NCBI GenBank assembly: GCA_013360675.1
Contig: JABWBB010000006.1
Location: forward strand, 1-64,000
DNA: 64,000 nt
Origin: Phycisphaerales bacterium
GTDB lineage: Bacteria; Planctomycetota; Phycisphaerae; Phycisphaerales; UBA1924
Direction of reading: 5' to 3'
Below are positions 47,147 to 54,963 of this stretch, one piece after another. Position 1 is the first letter of the stretch. Every line of letters starts with the position of its first letter. The notes under the pieces are model-generated. The model saw nothing but the letters and a program-made list of their open reading frames with translations, had not been told where the DNA came from and searched no databases. A program made the position numbers and the translations under genes.

Positions 47147-48493
47147 ATGAAGCGGCACATGATCGGCATGATGGCGGCGTTCCTGGTGGCGGCGTCGGGG
47201 ACCACGTTTGCCGCTCCTCCCACCGATGCGGATATCGAGGCACGCCTGAGCGCGTACAGCGAAGCGGTCAAGGGTCTATCACGCGACGACCGTACAGCCT
47301 TCGCCCAGGGCCGGGCCGAAGCGGCCAAGGCCGCGATCGCGGACCTGTCGATCGCCGAGGCCTCTGCGGCCCAGATCGAAAAACTGCGCGAGGTGCTGAT
47401 GGGCGTTCCCGCCGCTCGCGAGAGCGTGAATGCCCGGCTTGCCGAGTTGAGCGCGGGCACGACGATGGATGCGGCCAAGGCCGCGATGCTGCGTCTGGAC
47501 TACGCCAAGGTCGAGCCGGGCGAGAGCCCCGCCGCCACACAGGCCAAGTTCAGCGCGATGATCCGCGGGCTGTACATGGAAGCCGCGGACCACCCGGGCA
47601 TGGGCGAGCTGCTCCTGGCGGGCCAGGGGACCGATCTCTTTTCCCGCCTGCGCATGGCCGACCAGTCATGGTTCGCCGATGGGCGACTGCTGGCCACGCT
47701 CGAGCGACTGCTGACGCTCAAACTCCCCGGCGCGACCGCGATCCGCGCCGTGTCGGCCTTCGAGGCGATGGCCGATGAAGACAGCGTCTCCCCCGAGGCC
47801 AAGGAGCGTATCCGCGGGCTGGTTCTTGCCCGCCTCGAAGGGGCGCTGGCTTCCGACGACGGCGCCGATGCAAGGATCAAGACCGGCATCGAGCGCCAGA
47901 TCAAGTTCATCAACGGCGCCTTCGCCCGTGGCGCGCTCATCGGCAGCGACGCGCCGTCGATGACTTTCGCCTGGTCGAGCACGACCGCCCCCATCGCCAC
48001 GCTGGCGGACCTCAAGGGGAAGGTTGTCGTCGTTGACTTCTGGGCCACGTGGTGCGGCCCGTGCATCTCGAGTTTCCCCAAGGTGCGCGAACTCGCCGCC
48101 CGCTACGAGGGCTACCCCGTGGTGGTGCTGGGCGTGACGAGCCTTCAAGGCTTCCACATGGAGCGCAAGCTCGAAGAGAAGACCTCCAAGCGCATCGACA
48201 CCAAGGGCGAGCCCGCCAAGGAGCACGAGCTCATGGGCGCGTTCGTCAAGGACATGAACATGACCTGGCCCGTCGTCTTCAGCCAGGAAGAAGTCTTCAA
48301 CCCCGAGTACGGCGTCAAGGGCATCCCCCATGTCGCCATCATCGACCCCGCGGGCAAGGTCCGCTTCAACGGGCTGCACCCCGGTTCCGACGCCGAGGGC
48401 AAGTACAACAAGATCGACGCGCTGCTCAAGGAGTTCAACCTCCCCGCGCCCGAGCCTGTTCCCGCCTCGGCGCCGGCCAAGAAGGGCGAGTAA
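47147..48493 (+). CDS. TlpA-like thioredoxin-fold periplasmic protein with a large helical N-terminal region
   Basis: This 448-residue protein starts with a signal peptide (MKRHMIGMMAAFLVAASGTTFA). Residues about 25-270 are helical with no recognisable family. Residues about 275-430 form a thioredoxin fold of the TlpA/ResA kind: DLKGKVVVVDFWATWCGPCI with the CxxC at Cys303 and Cys306, then VVVLGVTSLQG and KGIPHVAIIDPAGKVRFNGL. These proteins reduce disulfides outside the cytoplasm, often for cytochrome maturation or peptide repair. The length of the N-terminal region is unusual and probably gives partner specificity. A strong Rho-independent terminator follows. Confidence 0.88.
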   Translation: MKRHMIGMMAAFLVAASGTTFAAPPTDADIEARLSAYSEAVKGLSRDDRTAFAQGRAEAAKAAIADLSIAEASAAQIEKLREVLMGVPAARESVNARLAELSAGTTMDAAKAAMLRLDYAKVEPGESPAATQAKFSAMIRGLYMEAADHPGMGELLLAGQGTDLFSRLRMADQSWFADGRLLATLERLLTLKLPGATAIRAVSAFEAMADEDSVSPEAKERIRGLVLARLEGALASDDGADARIKTGIERQIKFINGAFARGALIGSDAPSMTFAWSSTTAPIATLADLKGKVVVVDFWATWCGPCISSFPKVRELAARYEGYPVVVLGVTSLQGFHMERKLEEKTSKRIDTKGEPAKEHELMGAFVKDMNMTWPVVFSQEEVFNPEYGVKGIPHVAIIDPAGKVRFNGLHPGSDAEGKYNKIDALLKEFNLPAPEPVPASAPAKKGE

Positions 48494-48541
48494 CCCTCGC
48501 GCGACCGCGCGATCCCGACGCGCTACATTCACGCACGTTGC

Positions 48542-48576
48542 AGGCCCCCGCGCCCACCGGCGGGGGCCTTTCTTTT
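48542..48576 (+). terminator. Rho-independent terminator before the DUF4149 gene
   Basis: AGGCCCCCGC (48542-48551) and GCGGGGGCCT (48560-48569) form a perfect 10-bp stem over an 8-base loop, followed by TTTCTTTT. The GGAGGA ribosome-binding site and ATG of the next gene begin at once after it. Confidence 0.9.
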
Positions 48577-48589
48577 CGCGGAGGACCCC

Positions 48590-49153
48590 ATGCGATCCGT
48601 GACCCGATGCTCCGAGACCCTCAACCTCATCGCGCTCGCCCTCTGGGCCGGCGCGCTGATCGGCGCGGGCGGGGCTGCGGCGATCCTCTTCCCCACGCTC
48701 AAGCAGCTCGCGCCATCGCTCCCTGATTTCGCGGCGTTCCCCGACGACCATTGGAAGATCGCCGGGGGGCTCGTAGGCGTGCGACTGTTCGTCCTCGCCG
48801 ACGTCGTGCAACTCGGGGCGGCGTGCGCCACGATCCTCGCGCTGATCGTGACGCGTCTGGCTGGCGGCACGCAGGCCTCGCGCGCTGCGACGGGGCTGCG
48901 CCTGGTCTTCATGGCCATCGCCTGGCTGCTCGCGTCTTATCAGATCATGGTGCTGGGCCCGCGGATGCAGACGAACCTCAACGCGTTTTACGCCGCCGCC
49001 AAGGCCGGGCAGGTTGACGCCGCCCGCGTGAATCGCGACGCCTTTGACGCGGATCATCCGATCGCAAGCCGCGTACTGGGCGGCACGCTGCTGGCGGTGA
49101 TGGGGGCGCTGGCCGCGTCGGCCTGGGGCCTGAGCGCCCGCAAGGAGCCATGA
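48590..49153 (+). CDS. DUF4149-like membrane protein
   Basis: This 187-residue protein has four hydrophobic segments (about 15-33 LIALALWAGALIGAGGAAA, 60-100 with VRLFVLADVVQLGAACATIL, 105-122 RLVFMAIAWLLASYQIM, 160-180 VLGGTLLAVMGALAASAWG). The pattern resembles the DUF4149/TMEM205-like family, with no enzymatic motif. The ATG is placed 13 bases after a terminator hairpin, behind GGAGGA. Its stop overlaps the start region of nth (ATGA), so nth is probably translated together with it. Its function is unknown. Confidence 0.8.
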   Translation: MRSVTRCSETLNLIALALWAGALIGAGGAAAILFPTLKQLAPSLPDFAAFPDDHWKIAGGLVGVRLFVLADVVQLGAACATILALIVTRLAGGTQASRAATGLRLVFMAIAWLLASYQIMVLGPRMQTNLNAFYAAAKAGQVDAARVNRDAFDADHPIASRVLGGTLLAVMGALAASAWGLSARKEP

Positions 49154-49851
49154 TGGCACGCGCGACGCACACGCCAGATGCGGACCTGCCCTTCGATCTG
49201 CCCAGGGTCAGCGCGAGGAAGCGCACTCGAGCGGTGGCACTTCTCGATGCGCTCGAGGCCGAGTATCCCGACGCGCACTGCGAACTGAACTACGCCACGC
49301 CCCACGAGCTGCTGGTGGCGACCATCCTCTCGGCGCAATCGACCGATGTGGGCGTGAACAAGGCCACGCCCGCGTTATTCAAGAAGTTTCCAACGCCCGC
49401 CGCCCTCGCCAAGGCCGACGTTGCCGAGATCGAGACCCTCATCCGTTCGCTGGGGTTCTTCCGCAGCAAGGCCCGCGCAGTGAAGGAATCGATGGCGCGC
49501 GTGATGGAGGTCTATGGCGGCGAAGTCCCCCGCACCATGGACGACCTGCTCACCCTCCGCGGTGTGGCCCGCAAGACCGCCAATGTCGTCCTGGGCAACG
49601 CCTTTGGCATCAACGTGGGCATCCCGGTCGACACGCACGTGCAGCGCCTGAGCCGTCGCTTCGACCTCGCCCCCGAGGGATCAAACGTGGCGGCGATCGA
49701 GCGGCACCTGATGGCCCTCTTCCCGCGCGAGCGCTGGTGCAAGGCCAGCCACCTGCTCATCTGGCACGGGCGCAGAGCCTGCGGCGCCAAGGTCCGCGCG
49801 TGCGTGCACCCGATCTGCACAAAGTTTGGTACGTGCTGCGAGGCCCGATAG
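49153..49851 (+). CDS. nth: Endonuclease III (DNA glycosylase/AP lyase)
   Basis: This 232-residue enzyme removes oxidised pyrimidines and cleaves the abasic site. The HhH-GPD motif is TLRGVARKTANVVLGNAFG, with catalytic Lys141 in VARKTAN and catalytic Asp160 in GIPVDTHVQR. The C-terminal cysteines for a 4Fe-4S cluster are present, but spaced C-x6-C-x4-C-x5-C (ACGAKVRACVHPICTKFGTC) instead of the usual x6-x2-x5. ATG 49153 is taken because AGGAG is 5 bases before it. An ATG at 49150 would overlap the DUF4149 stop. It is convergent with the M50 protease gene. Confidence 0.94.
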   Translation: MARATHTPDADLPFDLPRVSARKRTRAVALLDALEAEYPDAHCELNYATPHELLVATILSAQSTDVGVNKATPALFKKFPTPAALAKADVAEIETLIRSLGFFRSKARAVKESMARVMEVYGGEVPRTMDDLLTLRGVARKTANVVLGNAFGINVGIPVDTHVQRLSRRFDLAPEGSNVAAIERHLMALFPRERWCKASHLLIWHGRRACGAKVRACVHPICTKFGTCCEAR

Positions 49852-49863
49852 GCGAGCGGGCTA

Positions 49864-50517
49864 TCAGGGGAGCAGCGACTCGCCAAAGCGCAGCATCGTC
49901 CAGGTGATTTCTCGCGCGACGCTCCAGATCTTGCTGGCGCCCACGAAAAAGATCGCCGCAAAGATCATGAGCCCGAAGACCGCCCCTTGCTCGCTCTGCC
50001 ACAGACGCGCAAACCCGCTCGAGAAGTTGGAAAGAATCCGGGCGCCGTCGAGGGGCGGGATGGGGAGAAGGTTGAAGATCACCAGCACGCAGTTGAGCAT
50101 CGCGCCCACGAACAGGAACGTTTCGACGTTCGGATACACCGGGTCGCCCACGCCCGTGGCGTAACGCACCCACAGCACGTGCCCCGCGGCGCACAACAAG
50201 AACAGCAGGATGTTCACCAGCGGCCCCGCAAAGGCGACCTTGGCGTCGTCGTAGCGCCCGTTGAAGTTCGAGGGATTGACGGGCATCTGGCCCCAGGTGA
50301 TCCCGAACAGGGCGAACATGAGCCAGGCCATGGGCGGGATGTGCACCAGCGGGTTGAGCGTCATGTGCCCGCTGTGGATCGGGTAGTCGTCGCCGCAGCG
50401 GATCGCCATCCACCCGTGCCCTAGTTCGTGCAGCGTGATGGCGCCCACGACCCAGATGATCCACGAGCCCAGCAGCACGGGGTCGTTCTGATACGCGGCT
50501 GAAACCCACCAGTTCAT
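49864..50517 (-). CDS. Site-2-protease-like M50 membrane metalloprotease
   Basis: This 217-residue membrane protein cleaves in the membrane. The zinc site HELGH is at 30-34 (AITLHELGHGW), and the second signature is LPIPPLDGARIL, equivalent to the NPDG motif. Six or so hydrophobic segments are visible (for example ILLFLLCAAGHVLWV and FLFVGAMLNCVLVIF). Members of this subfamily, smaller than RseP and lacking PDZ domains, process membrane-bound regulators or signal peptides. ATG 50517 is the start; the TTG at 50523 would add only two residues. It is convergent with nth and no anti-sigma gene is adjacent. Confidence 0.92.
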   Translation of the reverse strand: MNWWVSAAYQNDPVLLGSWIIWVVGAITLHELGHGWMAIRCGDDYPIHSGHMTLNPLVHIPPMAWLMFALFGITWGQMPVNPSNFNGRYDDAKVAFAGPLVNILLFLLCAAGHVLWVRYATGVGDPVYPNVETFLFVGAMLNCVLVIFNLLPIPPLDGARILSNFSSGFARLWQSEQGAVFGLMIFAAIFFVGASKIWSVAREITWTMLRFGESLLP

Positions 50518-50619
50518 GCGCAAGGCTCCGGGTCGGGGCGTGAAAGAGGATAGCGTTGCGGGCGTTGGCCCACCGCATTGGATTCATTCATCCACAGGAA
50601 CGCGGCGTACGCCGGCAAT

Positions 50620-50646
50620 AAAAAACGCGGGCCTCGGAGGCCCGCG
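50620..50646 (-). terminator. Rho-independent terminator of rpmI-rplT
   Basis: On the minus strand CGCGGGCCT/AGGCCCGCG pair perfectly (9 bp, 3-base loop), followed by TTTTTT. It lies about 30 bases beyond the rplT stop. Confidence 0.92.
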
Positions 50647-50676
50647 CTCGTGGATCGAAGGAATGCGGCGTGGGTC

Positions 50677-51054
50677 TTAGCCCGCCTTGGCCGGCGTGGC
50701 CTTCGAGGCCTTCACGCCCGCCTCGCAGATGCGATCGAAGAGCTTGGGATCTTCGATGGCGATCTGGGAGAGCATCTTGCGGTTGAGATTGATCCCCGCC
50801 TGCTTGAGCCCGTTGATCACCAGACTGTAGCGTGAGCCACGCATGCGGCACGCCGCGGTGATGCGTGCGATCCACAGGGCGCGGAAGTCGCGCTTGCGCT
50901 GGCGACGGTCGCGATAGGCATACACGCCCGCGCGGATGATCGCGTTCTGGGCCTGGTACTTGTGACGATGCTTCGTGCCGTAGTACCCGCGGGCCTGGCG
51001 CAGAATGCGCTTGCGCGACTTGGTACGGGCGGCTCCCTTGCGAACGCGTGGCAT
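50677..51054 (-). CDS. rplT: Ribosomal protein L20
   Basis: This 125-residue large-subunit protein is needed for early assembly of 23S rRNA. The sequence is typical: RVRKGAARTKSRKRILRQAR, YYGTKHRHKYQAQNAIIRAG, YAYRDRRQRKRDFRALWIAR, and IEDPKLFDRICEA. It is encoded 96 bases downstream of rpmI on the same strand. The usual upstream gene infC is missing from this unit. Transcription probably ends at the terminator 30 bases past the stop. Confidence 0.97.
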   Translation of the reverse strand: MPRVRKGAARTKSRKRILRQARGYYGTKHRHKYQAQNAIIRAGVYAYRDRRQRKRDFRALWIARITAACRMRGSRYSLVINGLKQAGINLNRKMLSQIAIEDPKLFDRICEAGVKASKATPAKAG

Positions 51055-51150
51055 AGCAGACTCCTCGAATCAGGCCCGTACGGGGCGGCGTGCTTCGCCG
51101 ACTTTCGTCCCGGCGGACAGGTGAAGCGGCGTTGTACGCCGCGATGTGAA

Positions 51151-51444
51151 CTACTTCGTCTTGGTCTCGGCGGCGGCGGCGGCGGCGCGACGCTGCTCGG
51201 GCGACGGGCTACGACGCAGCGACGCTCGAGGCTGGGTCCGCCCGCGCAGGCGACGGAACAGCAGCTTCTCGAGACGCTTCGCGTCCGCGCTCGACATGTA
51301 CGGGTCGTTGCGCATCTGGCGAAGGCGCTTGCCGCCCTTGCCCGACCGGAGGTGCTTGTGCCCGGCGACGCGGTGACGCACCAGGCCGGTCTTGGAGATG
51401 CGGATCCGCTTGAGCAGACCCTTGTGGTTCTTGTTCTTGGACAT
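51151..51444 (-). CDS. rpmI: Ribosomal protein L35 with C-terminal extension
   Basis: This 97-residue protein has a normal L35 core (NKNHKGLLKRIRISKTGLVR, HRVAGHKHLRSGKGGKRLRQ, with the usual histidine/lysine run) and about 30 extra residues at the end: PRASLRRSPSPEQRRAAAAA, ending AETKTK. Ordinary L35 is 60-67 residues. The ATG at 51444 is well supported, because the core begins directly there, so the extension is real and at the 3' end. It is the first gene of the rpmI-rplT unit. A good sigma-70-type promoter lies 50 bases upstream. Confidence 0.93.
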   Translation of the reverse strand: MSKNKNHKGLLKRIRISKTGLVRHRVAGHKHLRSGKGGKRLRQMRNDPYMSSADAKRLEKLLFRRLRGRTQPRASLRRSPSPEQRRAAAAAAETKTK

Positions 51445-51499
51445 GACGTCACCCTGATGGCCCAGCCCGGAACCAAACGCGGCTCCGTGCGGGGTCGAG

Positions 51500-51528
51500 A
51501 TCGTAGACCCTACCCCCCAAAACTTCAA
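51500..51528 (-). promoter_or_regulatory. Candidate sigma-70 promoter of rpmI-rplT
   Basis: TTGAAG (51523-51528) and TACGAT (51500-51505) are separated by 17 bases. The start of transcription would be near 51493, leaving a leader of about 50 bases. No L20-type leader pseudoknot was identified. Confidence 0.6.
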
Positions 51529-51609
51529 TCGACCCCTAACACCCTCCGGGCCGGGTCTGATCGGGCTCAGAGACACATTGAATGACTCGGTGTGGTGTCA
51601 ATCCGATGC

Positions 51610-52809
51610 CTACGGCGCCAGGAAGGCGTCCTGATCCGCCGGCAGTTCGTTCCCGATCAGGGTAAACCCCTGCACCTTGCCGGTGCGGGCCAACTGATCC
51701 TGAGCGACGACAAGAGCCTGCTCGATGATCGCCGGGAGCCAGATGTTGTCCTTCTCCAGGTGGGGCGTGGAGAGCCAGACCAGCGACCCGTCGTTGCGCA
51801 GCACGCCCTGACCCTTCCCGCCGTGGTTGGGGGAGTTCTCGTTGGGATAGATCACCTGACCCGCGACGGCTCGCAGCACAACGGGTGAGCGGTCCGACAG
51901 GATCGGCGCGGTCGCGTCCATCGTGTGACGCAGGCGTGGGCGCGGGCCCATCACCTGGTAGCTGTACGACACCGCGTCGAGCTGGGGCCAGTCCATGACC
52001 TTGCGGCAGTTCACCTTGCGGCAGGCCTTCTCATAGCCAGGGCAGGTCAACGACTCGATCGAGGCGTAATCGGCCCGTGCGAGCGTGAACAGATTGGCCG
52101 AGTTCGAGCGGGTGGGGTCCTTGCCGACTTCGATCCACGAGCCACCGAACGACGCCGTCGCGGTCGGGAGTGCATCAGAGAAATCGTTGGCATAGACGCC
52201 CAGCGCCGAGGCGACCGTGCCGAAGTTTGAGGCGCACGCCAAGCGCTGCGCCCGGTCGCGCCCGGCGGCGATCATCGGCCACAGCAGCGAAACCCCGATC
52301 AGCAGCATCGCCGCGACCGATACCAGATCGGCCATGCGGAAGCGTGAGGTGGTGGCCCGGCCGATCGGGATCGGCGCCGGGCGGGCCGCATTGAGCACGC
52401 GTGAGAAAGTGCGCTCGGCAAGGTCGGCACGCCCCGCAGGGGCGGGTGTCTCGGCGATGAGCGAGCCCAGCGCTTCGATGGCCTGTGCGCGCGGGCGCAG
52501 CGAGGCGGCGACTTTCTGCGTCTGGAAGCCCGCCGCCACATAGGCATCGAGCGCGTCCTGGTCGTCGGGGTGGAGTTCGAGCGGCGACGACGCAGCGTCA
52601 ATGCGGGCCAGGATCGACTCGGCCAGGCGTGTCTCGTGTACCGGCGCGGGCCCCGCGTCCAGAAGGCCCAGCAGGCTGGCCACGCGTGAGGCTCGCTCAC
52701 GCAGTGCGGTGGGTACGGCGTCGAGCACAAAGGATGCGTCGATCAGCGCATCGAGCGCCCGCGCGTCGTCGGGGCTCAGATGGGGATGGTCCTCGGGGTC
52801 ACGAATCAT
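51610..52809 (-). CDS. Membrane anti-sigma-like protein with prepilin-like outer domain
   Basis: This 399-residue protein has a helical N-terminal half (about 1-160) with repeated motifs (LSPDDARALDALIDASFVLD and HPDDQDALDAYVAAGFQTQK), typical of anti-sigma cytoplasmic domains. One membrane helix follows (about 163-180, VSVAAMLLIGVSLLWPMIAA), then an extracytoplasmic domain resembling the H-X9-DG pseudopilin body (ACASNFGTVASALGVYANDF, LFTLARADYASIESLTCPGY). The ATG overlaps the stop of the sigma gene by four bases (ATGA), so the products are made together. It probably holds that sigma factor inactive until a signal reaches the outer domain. No zinc-binding HxxxCxxC motif is visible. Confidence 0.85.
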   Translation of the reverse strand: MIRDPEDHPHLSPDDARALDALIDASFVLDAVPTALRERASRVASLLGLLDAGPAPVHETRLAESILARIDAASSPLELHPDDQDALDAYVAAGFQTQKVAASLRPRAQAIEALGSLIAETPAPAGRADLAERTFSRVLNAARPAPIPIGRATTSRFRMADLVSVAAMLLIGVSLLWPMIAAGRDRAQRLACASNFGTVASALGVYANDFSDALPTATASFGGSWIEVGKDPTRSNSANLFTLARADYASIESLTCPGYEKACRKVNCRKVMDWPQLDAVSYSYQVMGPRPRLRHTMDATAPILSDRSPVVLRAVAGQVIYPNENSPNHGGKGQGVLRNDGSLVWLSTPHLEKDNIWLPAIIEQALVVAQDQLARTGKVQGFTLIGNELPADQDAFLAP

Positions 52810-53402
52810 GAAACGTCAGTCTCCGCAATCAGTTTCCATTTCCGTGCGAACGTGGCGACCGCCGAGTGCAGCCGCGACTTGACCGTGCCCAGCGGGATCT
52901 CGAGTTCGTCGGCAATCTGGAGATAAGACAGGCGCTGGAAATAAGCGAGCAGGAGGATTTCCCGCAGGGGCAGTGGCATGTCATCGAGCACACCTTGCAC
53001 ACGCTGGCTCAACTCCTGGGACTCAAGGCGGGCATCGGGCGGAGGGATACTCACCTCCAGCAGATCGACAAACGAGAGCCCGCCGTCGCGTCCGGCGTCG
53101 ACCGGGGCCGAGAGGTCCAGCGTCCGGCGTCGCCCCTTCTTACGGAGGTAGTCGCGTGCCTTGTTCGCGGCGATCGTGAAAAGCCAGGGACGAAATCGCC
53201 GCGATGAGTCGAAGGTATCGGACGACTGGTGGATCTGGAGGAACGTCTCCTGGAAGACGTCGTCCGCGAATGTGGGCTGGCCCGTCAGGCGGGTCAGGAA
53301 CCGGAGGAGCGCGTCGTGGTGCCGGTCGATCAGCGTGCGCAGCGAGCCGAGGTCGCCGCCCCGGTACCGGTCAAAGAGTTGTTCGTCGGTGGGAGTGCTC
53401 AC
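52806..53402 (-). CDS. ECF sigma factor (first module, with DUF4286 and anti-sigma)
   Basis: This 198-residue ECF sigma factor starts at a GTG (53402). Region 2 is RFLTRLTGQPTFADDVFQET with FRPWLFTIAANKARDYLR. Region 4 is LPLREILLLAYFQRLSYLQI, then LGTVKSRLHSAVATFARKW, the DNA-binding helix. It lies between the DUF4286 gene (overlap GTGA) and its probable anti-sigma factor (overlap ATGA), so the three form one translational unit. The sigma factor probably recognises its own promoter in the divergent region, but no clear -35/-10 pair stands out there. Confidence 0.94.
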   Translation of the reverse strand: MSTPTDEQLFDRYRGGDLGSLRTLIDRHHDALLRFLTRLTGQPTFADDVFQETFLQIHQSSDTFDSSRRFRPWLFTIAANKARDYLRKKGRRRTLDLSAPVDAGRDGGLSFVDLLEVSIPPPDARLESQELSQRVQGVLDDMPLPLREILLLAYFQRLSYLQIADELEIPLGTVKSRLHSAVATFARKWKLIAETDVS

Positions 53403-53743
53403 GGGCGAGATGGGTCCTGTACGTGGCCCGGGTGGGAGAGGATCGTGGCGATCTCGCGAGCAAATGCCACGCCGCGAGCAGGGGGGAAGCGCGCCAAGCC
53501 ATCGGCCCGCAGTGCCGGGGCGTGGTCGTGCAGGTAGCGGTCGAGTGCATCAGGCGATGAAAAGGTGTACCGCGTCTGGACCCTGATCGGGCTGGCGGGG
53601 TCGGTCAGCAGCAGGATCGCGGCGGTGGTTGCACCGCCCTTCATGACCTGGGCGAGGTGCCCCTCCCGGAGCCAGGCGACGTATTCGTCGCGTGTCCGGG
53701 GGTCGGGGAGGGTCGCCGTCACGGTGTAGGCGATATCGGGCAT
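53399..53743 (-). CDS. DUF4286 protein leading the sigma/anti-sigma operon
   Basis: This 114-residue protein matches the DUF4286 (YfiH-dimeric alpha+beta barrel-like) pattern: IAYTVTATLPDPRTRDEYVA, then WLREGHLAQVMKGGATTAAI, VQTRYTFSSPDALDRYLHDH, APALRADGLARF. Proteins of this family are small ferredoxin-like folds of unknown function. ATG 53743 directly precedes the first strand. It is the first gene of an operon with a sigma factor and an anti-sigma factor; the GTGA overlap with the sigma start suggests coupled translation. It might be a signal-binding accessory protein, but this is inference. Confidence 0.85.
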   Translation of the reverse strand: MPDIAYTVTATLPDPRTRDEYVAWLREGHLAQVMKGGATTAAILLLTDPASPIRVQTRYTFSSPDALDRYLHDHAPALRADGLARFPPARGVAFAREIATILSHPGHVQDPSRP

Positions 53744-53873
53744 CCGTGGGAAGCGTATCGCGGAATGGGGCTGAGAAGGAGTGTTGGCCCGAACGCAATC
53801 CGTATGATGGGGCAATCCGAGCAATAGGACCTCAAGCCGGTCGTTGAGCAGGGTGCATGGAGCAGCACGGCTA

Positions 53874-54470
53874 ATGGATCACGGGGAGCAAAGTGCCGCA
53901 CCCGAGTTGGCCGGGTTGCTTCAGGCCGCCGGCAGTGGAGATCCCGCGGCGTGGCGTGCGATCGTGGATCGGTACTCGCGCCGGGTCTACGCGTTGGCGC
54001 AGAGCCGCTGCCGCGACGCGGATGTGTCGGAGGAAATCACTCAGTCGGTGCTGGCGACGGTGGCATTGAAGGTAGGCGCGGGGTCGTACGCGGAGGTGGG
54101 GCGATTCGAGTCGTGGCTTTTTCGCGTGGCGATGAATCGGATCCGTGACCACGTTCGTCGGTCGCGGCGAAGCCTGGTGGTGGGCCACGGCGGCGAACTA
54201 CTCGACCGCCAGGAGGCCAAGGGACACGTGGGCGCCGACGGCGCCACACTCGATCGGCTGCGATGGGCGGTAGGACAGTTGAACGAACAGGATCGGGAGA
54301 TCATCGAACTGCGGCATCATGGCGATCTGACTTTCAAGCAGATGGCCGACATGCTCGAAGAACCCGTGGGAACGCTGCTGGCCCGGCATCATCGGGCGCT
54401 CAAGAAACTCAAGGAACTGATCGAGGCAAGCGACGCGAGGGCAAAGGGGAGCGGGGAGGTGGAACGATGA
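53874..54470 (+). CDS. ECF-type sigma factor (second module, upstream of copA)
   Basis: This 198-residue sigma factor has region 2 (YSRRVYALAQSRCRDADVSE, EITQSVLATVALKVG, FESWLFRVAMNRIRDHVR) and region 4 (LNEQDREIIELRHHGDLTFK, then PVGTLLARHHRALKKLKEL). ATG 53874 is the start; an in-frame TTG at 53844 would add ten residues. Its stop overlaps the ATG of the next gene by four bases. It is the first of four same-strand genes ending with a copper ATPase. It stands back-to-back with the first sigma module, 130 bases away. It could control the copA operon. Confidence 0.92.
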   Translation: MDHGEQSAAPELAGLLQAAGSGDPAAWRAIVDRYSRRVYALAQSRCRDADVSEEITQSVLATVALKVGAGSYAEVGRFESWLFRVAMNRIRDHVRRSRRSLVVGHGGELLDRQEAKGHVGADGATLDRLRWAVGQLNEQDREIIELRHHGDLTFKQMADMLEEPVGTLLARHHRALKKLKELIEASDARAKGSGEVER

Positions 54471-54940
54471 CCACGCATGAACACACACGGCACGACACGC
54501 ACGAGGGTGATGGGCTGTCGCCCGATCTGATGGCGATTGCCGCCGCCTTGGACTGTCTGAGTGTTGCCGAGCGGGAATCGGCCCCGGCGAACCTTGAAGA
54601 CCGAATCGCTCAGGCCACGCGGTCGAGCCTGATTGCATCGGCCCCGGCTGTGGCGGGGCGGATTGAGCCGCGGGCATGGTCGCTGACCCCGCTGCGCATC
54701 GCGGCGGGTCTGTCGCTGGCGGCGATCGTCGGGACGGCGTACATGGCCCGCGATGCGGGTTCGTCCGCGAACGACGGAACCGTGGCCCGCGCCAGCGCGT
54801 CGGACTGGATGCTCATGGCGGCGGTCTGGGAAGAGGCGGGCACCGGGGGGGTTTCGAGCCTGGTGAGCGAGACGACCTCGTTCTCGTCGCGGCTCGATGA
54901 CTCGTCGATGGACTGGCTGGTGACCGAAGGGGCGATGTAG
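54467..54940 (+). CDS. Probable anti-sigma protein of the second module
   Basis: This 157-residue protein overlaps the sigma stop by ATGA. It has a polar, helical N-terminal part (about 1-75; LSPDLMAIAAALDCLSVAER), one membrane helix (about 80-99, PLRIAAGLSLAAIVGTAYMA), and a short outer part (DWMLMAAVWEEAGTGGVSSL, FSSRLDDSSMDWLV). The layout matches membrane-anchored anti-sigma factors, but there is no zinc-binding motif and the sequence is not family-specific. Its position right behind a sigma gene is the main evidence. The secreted protein gene follows 23 bases later. Confidence 0.75.
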   Translation: MTTHEHTRHDTHEGDGLSPDLMAIAAALDCLSVAERESAPANLEDRIAQATRSSLIASAPAVAGRIEPRAWSLTPLRIAAGLSLAAIVGTAYMARDAGSSANDGTVARASASDWMLMAAVWEEAGTGGVSSLVSETTSFSSRLDDSSMDWLVTEGAM

Positions 54941-54963
54941 GCTCGATCGTGGGGAACTCGACC

